A model generated the notes under the pieces. It was not told where the DNA came from and did not search any database. It saw only the letters and a program-made list of their open reading frames with translations. From an uncultured bacterium (lineage in GTDB: Bacteria > Verrucomicrobiota > Verrucomicrobiia > Verrucomicrobiales > V1-33): DNA of 64,000 bases. A program made the translations under genes and the position numbers. The DNA lies in assembly GCA_903954065.1 (NCBI GenBank), contig CAJBME010000250.1:25235-89234 (forward strand), written 5' to 3'. Positions 1 to 7,825 of this stretch are shown one piece after another. Positions within the stretch are counted from its first letter, which is position 1; the number at the start of each line of letters is the position of its first letter.

Positions 1-1707
1 GGGAATGGTGTAGGTGAGGCCGCCGGTGAGTGACCAGCCGCTGATGTCGACGGGCACGGGCAGGGGGTTAAAGAGTTCGATGAACTTGGTAAAAAACGAT
101 TTGGAGTCGGGAGGATCGCTGTGGATTTCATTAATGACTGGCGTCAGGGCGAGTAGGACTGGTCCATTGGCGCGGCCTGGGGTGGGGGTGGGCAGGTGGC
201 CGGTGATGGGGCCGGTGGATTCGCCGGTGATGGCTGCTTGGAGGAGGAAATCCGGATCTCCGGCCGATCGGTTGAGTCCTTGGATGGCGAGGATGTTTTC
301 CTTTTGAAAGACGGCGGAAAAGGGAGCGAGCGAGATCTGATCGGACCCGGTGTGCGCAGCGGTGGCGGAGGCATTGTAGGTGAGCGCCGCCGGGGCATGG
401 CGTCGGGCAATTTCCACCCCGTTGAGCCAGGCCACGTACCCGTCGTTGGCATTCACCGTGAGCATGGCGCAGGGCGGTGCCCCGTGGGGGGTGGAAAAAA
501 CGGTGCGGGTCAGGACGCTGGCATTGACGTTGAGCATGGCCGATTCCGTGCTGGTGGCAAAAACGGCTGCTTCGCGGAAGAGCAGGCTGCCGGCTCCATA
601 GCGGACGGCGGGTCCGGAATCGGGGGTGGCCGGCCACGAAGCGGAGGGCGAGGTGGGTGCATTGCTGGCGCCGAAGCGACAGGTGCCGACCAAGGTGATG
701 GCGCCGGCTCCGGTGGCCGTGGTGGCGCCAAATGTCGGGGTATTGCCGTTTGGTTCGGTGGCGCCGTAGTTGTAGGCGACAATGGTGTAGCTGCCGGGCG
801 GTAGCGCGACCGGAGCCGCCAGCGGCTTGATCCGCTGGCCACCCACCAGCTGGCCGGGGGCCGCCGCTGAAAACGTCTGGCTGGCCAGAACCCGTCCGGC
901 CACGTCATCCGAGGTGTCCAGCGGGGTGCCTCGCGGGTTTCTCGACCAAAGGACCACCGTGATCGTCCGCCCCAGACCGTTGGCTCCACTGTCAAAACAC
1001 GCCAGATCCGTCACTTCCACCGGCCGCACCACCTCAAAATCCATTCCGAGCGGGCCAGCATAATTCTGGGTGCCAGTCACCGCCTCCGGAATGGCATAAG
1101 GATTGGTCGTGGCCCGCCCATACCCCAAAGTCCACTGACCGGAATTCCATCCGCGATCGTCAAAATCAGCGCCGCCGCGCCACGCGACATCGACTTCGCC
1201 CGAGGGAACCGTCCACTTGACGACCGCTTCGTCGCCCGCAATTCGGCTCATCGTGCGCGTCGGGCCAATGCCGTGGCCGAAGGCCGTGTCGGCAGCTAGC
1301 GGCGGCACGCTGGAAAATCGGCTGATGGCCTGACCCTCGGGGTTGGTGAGGGCGAGAAATTCGCCGGTGCGGCTCAGTTTAAAATTGGTGTGCAGCGGCT
1401 GGCCCGGGGTGGCACGGTTTTTTCCAGAGGCGAAGACGACGAGAAACCCTCCGGCGGGAAGTGGGGTGGGGGGAAACGTCCATTGGGCGGGCCGGGCCGG
1501 ATCGTCGCTCAGATGCCAGCCGTTCAGATCGACGGCCGTATCCAACGGGTTATGTAGCTCGATCCAGTCCTGCCGGGTGCCATCTTCGTCCAGCAGGCCG
1601 GTCGTATTTTCGGCGACCACTTCGTTGATCCTGATCCCGGGCGACGTCTGGGCATGCGCCATCAGGCCCGCCCCCAGCACCATACACAAAACAATCAGCA
1701 GTCTCAC
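1..1707 (-). CDS. Secreted lamin-tail-domain protein, C-terminus cut by window edge
   Basis: Direct reverse-strand translation, absent from ORF track because it runs off the edge: GTG start, signal peptide MRLLIVLCMVLGAGLMAHAQ, then INEVVAENTTGLLDEDGTRQDWIELHNPLDTAVDLNGWHLSD (lamin tail domain); second LTD near the edge (VINEIHSDPPDSKSFFTKFIELFNPLPVPVDISGW). Start codon inferred. Confidence 0.85.
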   Translation of the reverse strand, partial: MRLLIVLCMVLGAGLMAHAQTSPGIRINEVVAENTTGLLDEDGTRQDWIELHNPLDTAVDLNGWHLSDDPARPAQWTFPPTPLPAGGFLVVFASGKNRATPGQPLHTNFKLSRTGEFLALTNPEGQAISRFSSVPPLAADTAFGHGIGPTRTMSRIAGDEAVVKWTVPSGEVDVAWRGGADFDDRGWNSGQWTLGYGRATTNPYAIPEAVTGTQNYAGPLGMDFEVVRPVEVTDLACFDSGANGLGRTITVVLWSRNPRGTPLDTSDDVAGRVLASQTFSAAAPGQLVGGQRIKPLAAPVALPPGSYTIVAYNYGATEPNGNTPTFGATTATGAGAITLVGTCRFGASNAPTSPSASWPATPDSGPAVRYGAGSLLFREAAVFATSTESAMLNVNASVLTRTVFSTPHGAPPCAMLTVNANDGYVAWLNGVEIARRHAPAALTYNASATAAHTGSDQISLAPFSAVFQKENILAIQGLNRSAGDPDFLLQAAITGESTGPITGHLPTPTPGRANGPVLLALTPVINEIHSDPPDSKSFFTKFIELFNPLPVPVDISGWSLTGGLTYTIP

Positions 1708-1753
1708 ACCATGGTTTTAACCATCAGAACGACATTCGTCCATGTTTTCATGA

Positions 1754-2557
1754 TCACCTTTCCGCTAATGGTCCTTCGATAATCGCAAACGCCTGGTGAT
1801 TGTGGATGCTTTCGTAATTCTCTGCCTCTACCCGGAACCACGACAGGCCGGGATGATCCTTCGCCCGCTGCGCCACATTGCGCACGACATCTTCGACAAA
1901 AACCGGATTGTCATACGCGCGCTCGGTGACCGCCTTTTCATCCGGCCGCTTCAAGACGCTGTATAATTCACAACTGGCGCTGTCTTCCACCAAGCGGATC
2001 AATTCCTCGATAAAAACCGGACGGTCTGCAAAACGAACCGACAGCCGGACCAGACCGCGTTGGTTGTGCGCCCCACGGTCGCTGATCGCCTTCGAACAGG
2101 GACATAAGGTCGCAACCGGAACATCCAAGTGAAGCGTGAAAACAGTTTGATCCAGAGCGGCTTCCACTTCAAAAGTCACCTGATAATTCATGACCCCAGG
2201 CGTCCCGCTGACCGGCGCCGACTTGGTGATGAAAAAAGGAAATCGAAATTCGACGTGGGCGCGTTGAGCGGGCAGGAGTCGCAGTAGTTCTGCGGGCAGT
2301 CCGGCCATGTGGTGGATGTCGAGCACACGGCCGTGAGAATTCAGGGCTTCGACGAACCGGCTCATGTGGGTGCCTTTGTGGAGTGCGGGCAGGTCGACGG
2401 CCAGCGAGACAGTGGCCACGGTGTGTTGCAGCGAGCCGGCACGCTCGCGGATTTGCACGGGAAAGCTCAATCCGCGCACTCCGACGCGATTGATCGCGAG
2501 GTTTCTGGTGTCTGATTCTCCCTGAGTGTCAGGTAGTTCGCCGTTCATGGTGGGCAC
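1754..2557 (-). CDS. folE2: GTP cyclohydrolase FolE2 (type IB)
   Basis: Family hallmarks, e.g. NRVGVRGLSFPVQIRER and VATLCPCSKAISDRGAHNQRG. Start may be the internal Met at 2548. Confidence 0.95.
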   Translation of the reverse strand: MPTMNGELPDTQGESDTRNLAINRVGVRGLSFPVQIRERAGSLQHTVATVSLAVDLPALHKGTHMSRFVEALNSHGRVLDIHHMAGLPAELLRLLPAQRAHVEFRFPFFITKSAPVSGTPGVMNYQVTFEVEAALDQTVFTLHLDVPVATLCPCSKAISDRGAHNQRGLVRLSVRFADRPVFIEELIRLVEDSASCELYSVLKRPDEKAVTERAYDNPVFVEDVVRNVAQRAKDHPGLSWFRVEAENYESIHNHQAFAIIEGPLAER

Positions 2558-2620
2558 GGTGGGTGAAGCGGGGAGTGGCTGGCTGGATGGCGGGCGCGCG
2601 AGAAGTCACTGGGAACGACA

Positions 2621-2674
2621 AAGCCCGTCCGCCAGTCATGCCGCGGGTCGGGCGGAGACTTAGCAGTCGGGCTT
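2621..2674 (-). promoter_or_regulatory. Imperfect inverted repeat / possible structured leader upstream of folE2
   Basis: AAGCCCG (2621-2627) pairs with CGGGCTT (2668-2674); TCCGCC (2628-2633) pairs with GGCGGA (2651-2656). Confidence 0.35.
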
Positions 2675-2691
2675 GGGTCGTGGTTGGTGGT

Positions 2692-2710
2692 ATTCCGTGG
2701 TGGACGGAAT
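2692..2710 (-). terminator. Hairpin just downstream of rpsR (terminator-like, no clear T-run)
   Basis: ATTCCGT-ggtgg-ACGGAAT perfect 7-bp inverted repeat. Confidence 0.4.
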
Positions 2711-2718
2711 GCCCGCCT

Positions 2719-2958
2719 CTACGGCATCAAATTCAGGGCGCGTGAGCGTTTGATTTCGCGGGTGATCCGGCGGTGGATCCAGGCGGAGACGCCGGTGATG
2801 CGTCGTGGGATGATTTTGCCGGTATCGGAGGTGAATTTCCGTAAAACTTCCGGGTGCAGGGCGGTCAGTTTGTCGGTGGGGATATCCATCCGGCGACTGG
2901 GCATGCGGCGGTTGGATTTGCGAAAGGCGATGAGGCGTTCTTTAGTCTTTGGTTCCAT
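2719..2958 (-). CDS. rpsR: 30S ribosomal protein bS18, cysteine-free
   Basis: 79 aa; SNRRMPSRRMDIPTDKLTALHPEVLRKFTSDTGKIIPRRITGVSAWIHRRITREIKRSRALNLMP. Confidence 0.95.
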   Translation of the reverse strand: MEPKTKERLIAFRKSNRRMPSRRMDIPTDKLTALHPEVLRKFTSDTGKIIPRRITGVSAWIHRRITREIKRSRALNLMP

Positions 2959-2991
2959 GGTATGCGGAGTGGTGCGGGTGGGGCCGTGCGA

Positions 2992-3165
2992 CTAGCGGGT
3001 TTCGCGGTGCAGGGTGCGGCGCTTCAGGAAGGGGTTGTATTTCTTCTTCTCCAGACGGCCTGGAGTATTGAGGCTCTTTTTATTGCGGGTGCTGATGTAG
3101 CGGGACGTGGGTTTGCCCTCGGCCTTGGCTTCGGTGCACTCGAGGATGATGATGTCGCGGGCCAT
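2992..3165 (-). CDS. rpmG: 50S ribosomal protein bL33, zinc-ribbon-less form (not in ORF track)
   Basis: Translated directly: [57 protein letters not shown]. 57 aa, below the ORF-track cutoff. Confidence 0.95.
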   Translation of the reverse strand: MARDIIILECTEAKAEGKPTSRYISTRNKKSLNTPGRLEKKKYNPFLKRRTLHRETR

Positions 3166-3180
3166 AAAACGTGCGTGTAG

Positions 3181-3909
3181 TTAATCGTTGGAATCTGAAT
3201 TGGTGTTGCCGGAGCTTCCGCCCTCGGAATCTTCGTCGTCGTCTTCGTCCTCGCCGCCGAGGCCAAAGAGGGAGCGAACTGGCGGACGGCGTCCATAGCC
3301 GCCCCGGTTTTCTTTTTCAAGCTGAGCTTGGCATTCGACCGTATAACGGGCGAAAGGAATGGCTTCGAGCCGCAGCTGGGGGATTTTTTTCTCGCTCATC
3401 TCGCAGATGCCGTAGGTGCCGGCGTCCATGCGTTTGATGGCTTCCTCGATCTCGTAGAGAGCGTCTTGTTCTTTAGAAAGCATGCTGAGCGCGAAGTCGC
3501 GATCGTAGGCATCGGAGCCGGCGTCGGCTTGGTGCATGCCGAAGGCTGAGGCTTCGCTACCTTCTAGGGTGTCGCGGGCGACTCCGTCCATGGCGTCGAC
3601 CATGGCATCGCGGAGCTCGATCAATTTTTGCCGTTGTTTTTTATGCCATGGGGTCATTTCCCAATTGGCGGGGCGGGTAATTTTGAGCGGCATCGCATTG
3701 GGGGCGATGACTGGGGCTTTGGCGGTGGTGGGCGCGGGTTTGAGCGCGGCCTTGACGGGAGCCTTGTTGGAGGAGGGTTTTTTCACTGGGGCTGGGGCGG
3801 GCTGGGCCTCGGCTTCCTGTGATGCGGGCGCAGCGGATTTGCCACCCGCTTTAGGGGCGGGGGTGCTCTTGGCGGCGGTAGGAGCTGGGGTGGCGGCCTT
3901 TTTCGGCAT
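3181..3909 (-). CDS. DksA/TraR-family regulator with Ala/Pro/Lys-rich N-terminal extension and degenerate Zn finger
   Basis: DAYDRDFALSMLSKEQDALYEIEEAIKRMDAGTYGICEMSEKKIPQLRLEAIPFARYTVECQ; N-terminal MPKKAATPAPTAAKSTPAPKAGGKS; start chosen at MPKK (track ORF extends to 3954). Confidence 0.88.
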   Translation of the reverse strand: MPKKAATPAPTAAKSTPAPKAGGKSAAPASQEAEAQPAPAPVKKPSSNKAPVKAALKPAPTTAKAPVIAPNAMPLKITRPANWEMTPWHKKQRQKLIELRDAMVDAMDGVARDTLEGSEASAFGMHQADAGSDAYDRDFALSMLSKEQDALYEIEEAIKRMDAGTYGICEMSEKKIPQLRLEAIPFARYTVECQAQLEKENRGGYGRRPPVRSLFGLGGEDEDDDEDSEGGSSGNTNSDSND

Positions 3910-4124
3910 GACGGAAACCAGGTGAAAAGGGTGGGGAATTTTTCCATTCCTCAAGGGAGGCGAGGTGGAAAAAGGGCGGAATAGATAATCCGTTGCCGGC
4001 CCGGCGCAACCCTAAAAACCAGCCACCCCCTTTATTCGCCTCATTCAAGGTTTTACGCTCGGGGTCTGCGATTCGCCCCCAGCCAGTCGTGAGGGCGAAT
4101 TCATGGCCGGGGAGGAGCGCTCCG

Positions 4125-5183
4125 TCAGGCGGTGACGAGGGCCAGATTGGGATCGACGTCGCCCTCCAGCGGGGAGGTGTGCCCGGCTGCCAGCCGGATG
4201 CCGGCGACGAACGCGATCATGGCAGCATTGTCGGTCGTGAGGGAGGGGGCCGCCAGCCGCAGGTCAAGTCCGGCCGAGGCGGCTGCGGCGGCTAGGCTGG
4301 AACGCAGCCCGGAATTGAGCGACACGCCGCCGGAGACAGCGACCACATTTTCGCCGGTGTGGGCGGCGGCAGCCATGGTTTTGCTGACCAGTACGCCGAC
4401 GATGGCCGCCTGAATGCTGGCGCACATGTCCGCCTGCATCGGGGCGCTCAATGGATTCGGCAGGGCGTCTAGGGTGTAGCGTACGGCCGTTTTTAACCCC
4501 GAAAAACTGAAGGAAAAATCGCCGCTGTGCCGCAGGCCTTGCGGCAGATCAAAGGCCGCAGGATTACCGCCGCGCGCCAGACGGTCGATCTGCGGGCCTC
4601 CGGGATACGGTAGGCCGAGCATTTTGGCGGTTTTGTCAAAGGCTTCACCGGCCGCATCGTCCTTGGTGCGGCCCAACAGGTGGTATTGACCCGCTCCCCG
4701 GCAGTGGACCAGCAGGGTGTGGCCACCAGAGACGATCAAAGCGACACATGGGATCACGCCGTCGGGGCTGCCAATGAACGGCGACAAGAGATGGCCTTCT
4801 AGATGGTTGATGGCCAAAAACGGGCGGTCACACGCGAGGGCTAGGGCTTTGGCCACCGTGTTGCCGATCAGCAGGGAGCTGGCCAGACCAGGGCCAGCGG
4901 TCGCTGCAAATGCGTCGATTTCCGCCAGCGTCACGCCTGCGGCGGCCGTGGCGGCTTCGATCAGCGGGCGGACCTGCGGTAAATGACTGCGCGAGGCGAG
5001 CTCGGGGACGACGCCGCCGTACGGCTGATGCAGGGCGATCTGCGAGCTGATCTCGCTGGCCAGAACTTCCCCACCACGGGTGATGGCCACCGCCGTTTCA
5101 TCACAGCTGGTTTCCAAGGCAAGAATAAGCGGAGCGGACACAGGCACAAAGGACAAAAAATGGAGAAACAAGGCGGCCGCCAT
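4125..5183 (-). CDS. tsaD: tRNA N6-adenosine threonylcarbamoyltransferase
   Basis: ILALETSCDETAVAI, HQPYGGVVPELASRSH, NHLEGHLLSP. Confidence 0.96.
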   Translation of the reverse strand: MAAALFLHFLSFVPVSAPLILALETSCDETAVAITRGGEVLASEISSQIALHQPYGGVVPELASRSHLPQVRPLIEAATAAAGVTLAEIDAFAATAGPGLASSLLIGNTVAKALALACDRPFLAINHLEGHLLSPFIGSPDGVIPCVALIVSGGHTLLVHCRGAGQYHLLGRTKDDAAGEAFDKTAKMLGLPYPGGPQIDRLARGGNPAAFDLPQGLRHSGDFSFSFSGLKTAVRYTLDALPNPLSAPMQADMCASIQAAIVGVLVSKTMAAAAHTGENVVAVSGGVSLNSGLRSSLAAAAASAGLDLRLAAPSLTTDNAAMIAFVAGIRLAAGHTSPLEGDVDPNLALVTA

Positions 5184-5388
5184 GGCAGCCGCCAGCGAGC
5201 CAGAATGCCGCGATCCCGGCCGGAGGAAAGAAACAAAAATTCACGGCTGGACCGGTCGCGTCCGTCGGAAAAAAACGTGACACTTGGCCTTGTTGTCGCT
5301 ACAACCTTCATGGAATTGCCTCCGTTCGCCGCTCTCCTCATCGCGCGACCGGAGCGTGACCGCTCACCGTGACCGACTGCCTTAGTTT

Positions 5389-7779
5389 ATGAATATCTTT
5401 CCATTACCCGCGGCTGTCCGCGCGTTCGCTGTCCTGTTAGCGGCCGGTCAGGCCACGGCGCAATCGATTCATGTCGCCTACGAGATTCCCTTCGAACAGC
5501 AGGGTAATCAGGCGTTTGATGGGGCGCTCGGCATGGATTTTGATGTTGATAATACGGTTATCATCAAAAAGTTAGGATGTTTTGATGATTCTTCGGATGG
5601 CTTGTTTCGGCCGATTGCGGTGCGATTGTATGATCGCGACACGCTGGAGGTGGTGGCCTCGATTGATTTTCTGCCGGACGATGCGGGCACGGCGGAGCGG
5701 GAGGACGGGGTGCTGGTGGGGGGGAGTCGATTTCTGGCCTTGCCCGCGCCGCTCACGTTGTCGACGGGATTCCGCGGAACGATCGTGGCGGAAGGGTATG
5801 GTCCGGACGAGCGCAATGGAAACCGCAATCCCCCGCTCCCTTGGACTCAGGATCAGGGGCTGGGGTCGTTGCGGTTCGTGGGCGGCGCCCGCTATAATTT
5901 CCCGGTCTCTCCGGGGGCGTATCCCGAAACGGTGGATGGCGGCCCGTCCGCTCGCTACGCCGCTGGTACATTTGAATACCAGACGACCGCCCCTGAGCTT
6001 CCAGGTATACCCGTCGTGACAGTCGTGCCAGGAAAGGCGTCCGTCGAACTTTCGTGGCCGCCCGTCACCGTGCCGCTCGCCGCCGCCACCTACCGCATCC
6101 TGCGGTCCACGGCGCCAGATGGCGTCTTCGCCCAAATCGCGGAAATTCCCGGAACTCAATACATCGATGCGGCCGTGACCAATGACACGCTGTATTGCTA
6201 TAAAGTCATCGGGGTGTCGGCCAACGGCCGGGTCGGCCCGGAATCAATCCTCCAATGCGGGCAGCCGGTCGATCTGGGGGCCTCCACTTGGGTGGCGTAT
6301 GACACACCGTGGGGAGTGGCTGGCAATCAGGCTTTTGGCGGCAGCTTAGGCATGGACTTCGATGTCACTAATCCAGTCATCATTCGCCAGTTAGGCTGCT
6401 TCGATGACATGTCCGATGGATTGTTCGCGCCGATTACGGTGCGCCTTTTCAACCGTGATACCGAGGAAATTGTCGCCGAGCACCTGTTCGTTCCGGACGA
6501 TGCCGGCACGGCGGAGCGCGAGGACGGCCGGTTGATTGGGGGTATGCGCTTTGCGTCGCTTCCGGTGCCGATTACTTTGCCAGTAGGGTTTCGTGGCACT
6601 ATCCAGGCGGACGGTTACGGCGCCATGGAACGCAATGCCAACCGGTCGGCCCCCACGCCGTGGACGACGCGCGATGGCGCTGGATCGATTGATTTTGTTG
6701 GGGTGTCGCGGTTTGGCGAAGCGGGCCAGTTTCCGGGCTCGGTTGATGCCGGGCCGGCGGCGCGTTACGGCGCTGGGACGTTTATTTATGAGTCGACGCC
6801 GCCGCTTTCTCCAGGTAAGCCGGTGGCTCGTTTGGCGCGGGCGAAGGAGAATCATGCGGCCACTTTGGAGTGGGAGGCGGTTTTGTTGCCGCTGCCTGCG
6901 GTTCGATACGAGGTGTGGCGGGCTGACTCGGTGGATGGTCCGTTTCGGCTCATTGGCGAGACGGCTGGGCTGACGTATCGTGATACGGACCTACCTAATG
7001 GTGTGGAAAAATGTTATAATGTGCGTGGTATAGCGGCTGGCGGGCAGGTGGGACCGGAATCGGCGGTATTGTGCACGGTGCCTACGCCGCGGACCGGCGG
7101 GATCGCGTATGGGGTGCCGGCTGGGACCTTTGGCAATCAGTCATTTGGTGGGGCGCTGGGCATGCATTTTGATGTCGAGGCCCCGGTGGAGGTGACGCGT
7201 TTGGGTGTTTTCGACAGCGGATCGGACGGGTTGTTCCGGTCGTTGGCGGTGCGGTTGTACAATCGGGACACGTTGGAGGTGGTAGCGGCGTTGGCCTTTG
7301 CGCCGGACGACGAAGGTGAGTTGGTGGAGGGCAGTCGTTTCAAGGATCTGGCGGTGCCATTGGTGTTACCGTCCGGTTTTCGTGGCAGCATTGTGGCCAG
7401 CGGTTACGGCGAGGGTGAGCCCAATGGCAACGTGGGGGCGCTTGATCTCGGTCTGACTCAGCAGGATGGCGCCTGTCTCCGATTCACCGGCAGCTCGAGT
7501 TTTGGGCTCGATCCGGACGGCTACGCGGATCAGCCGGATGCAGGGCCGTCCAACCGCTACGCTGCCGGGACGTTCGCTTTTGCCCCGGTCACCCCCGAAG
7601 GAAGATTGACCATCGCACCGGCCGTCGGTGGAGTCGCCATCGGATGGACTGCTCCAGAGGCCGCGCTGGAACAGAGTGACAGCCTTGCGCCCGGATCATG
7701 GCAGCTGGTGCCTAAAGCCACCCCCGGCATGATCGTGCCAGCGACGGAAGCCCGGCGGTTTTTCCGGCTCAGCTGGTGA
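5389..7779 (+). CDS. Secreted protein with three ~160-aa repeat modules separated by fibronectin-III-like domains
   Basis: Signal peptide; modules starting near 5473, 6292 and 7102 (G.LGMDFDV...LG.FD..SDGL...RYAAGTF); FN3-like segments between them; C-terminal LEQSDSLAPGSWQLV...RRFFRLSW. Confidence 0.8.
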   Translation: MNIFPLPAAVRAFAVLLAAGQATAQSIHVAYEIPFEQQGNQAFDGALGMDFDVDNTVIIKKLGCFDDSSDGLFRPIAVRLYDRDTLEVVASIDFLPDDAGTAEREDGVLVGGSRFLALPAPLTLSTGFRGTIVAEGYGPDERNGNRNPPLPWTQDQGLGSLRFVGGARYNFPVSPGAYPETVDGGPSARYAAGTFEYQTTAPELPGIPVVTVVPGKASVELSWPPVTVPLAAATYRILRSTAPDGVFAQIAEIPGTQYIDAAVTNDTLYCYKVIGVSANGRVGPESILQCGQPVDLGASTWVAYDTPWGVAGNQAFGGSLGMDFDVTNPVIIRQLGCFDDMSDGLFAPITVRLFNRDTEEIVAEHLFVPDDAGTAEREDGRLIGGMRFASLPVPITLPVGFRGTIQADGYGAMERNANRSAPTPWTTRDGAGSIDFVGVSRFGEAGQFPGSVDAGPAARYGAGTFIYESTPPLSPGKPVARLARAKENHAATLEWEAVLLPLPAVRYEVWRADSVDGPFRLIGETAGLTYRDTDLPNGVEKCYNVRGIAAGGQVGPESAVLCTVPTPRTGGIAYGVPAGTFGNQSFGGALGMHFDVEAPVEVTRLGVFDSGSDGLFRSLAVRLYNRDTLEVVAALAFAPDDEGELVEGSRFKDLAVPLVLPSGFRGSIVASGYGEGEPNGNVGALDLGLTQQDGACLRFTGSSSFGLDPDGYADQPDAGPSNRYAAGTFAFAPVTPEGRLTIAPAVGGVAIGWTAPEAALEQSDSLAPGSWQLVPKATPGMIVPATEARRFFRLSW

Positions 7780-7797
7780 AGAGAAGTGAAGATCTAT

Positions 7798-7824
7798 GCC
7801 GGCCGCCCTGCGGTCGGCTTTTTT
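7798..7824 (+). terminator. Rho-independent terminator
   Basis: GCCGGCCGC-CCT-GCGGTCGGC (one G-U) followed by TTTTTT, between convergent genes. Confidence 0.85.
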
Positions 7825-7825
7825 C

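Noticed and set aside
2621-2674. Known riboswitch (THF, preQ1, cobalamin) upstream of folE2
   Set aside because: No recognisable consensus core; kept only as an unspecific inverted repeat.
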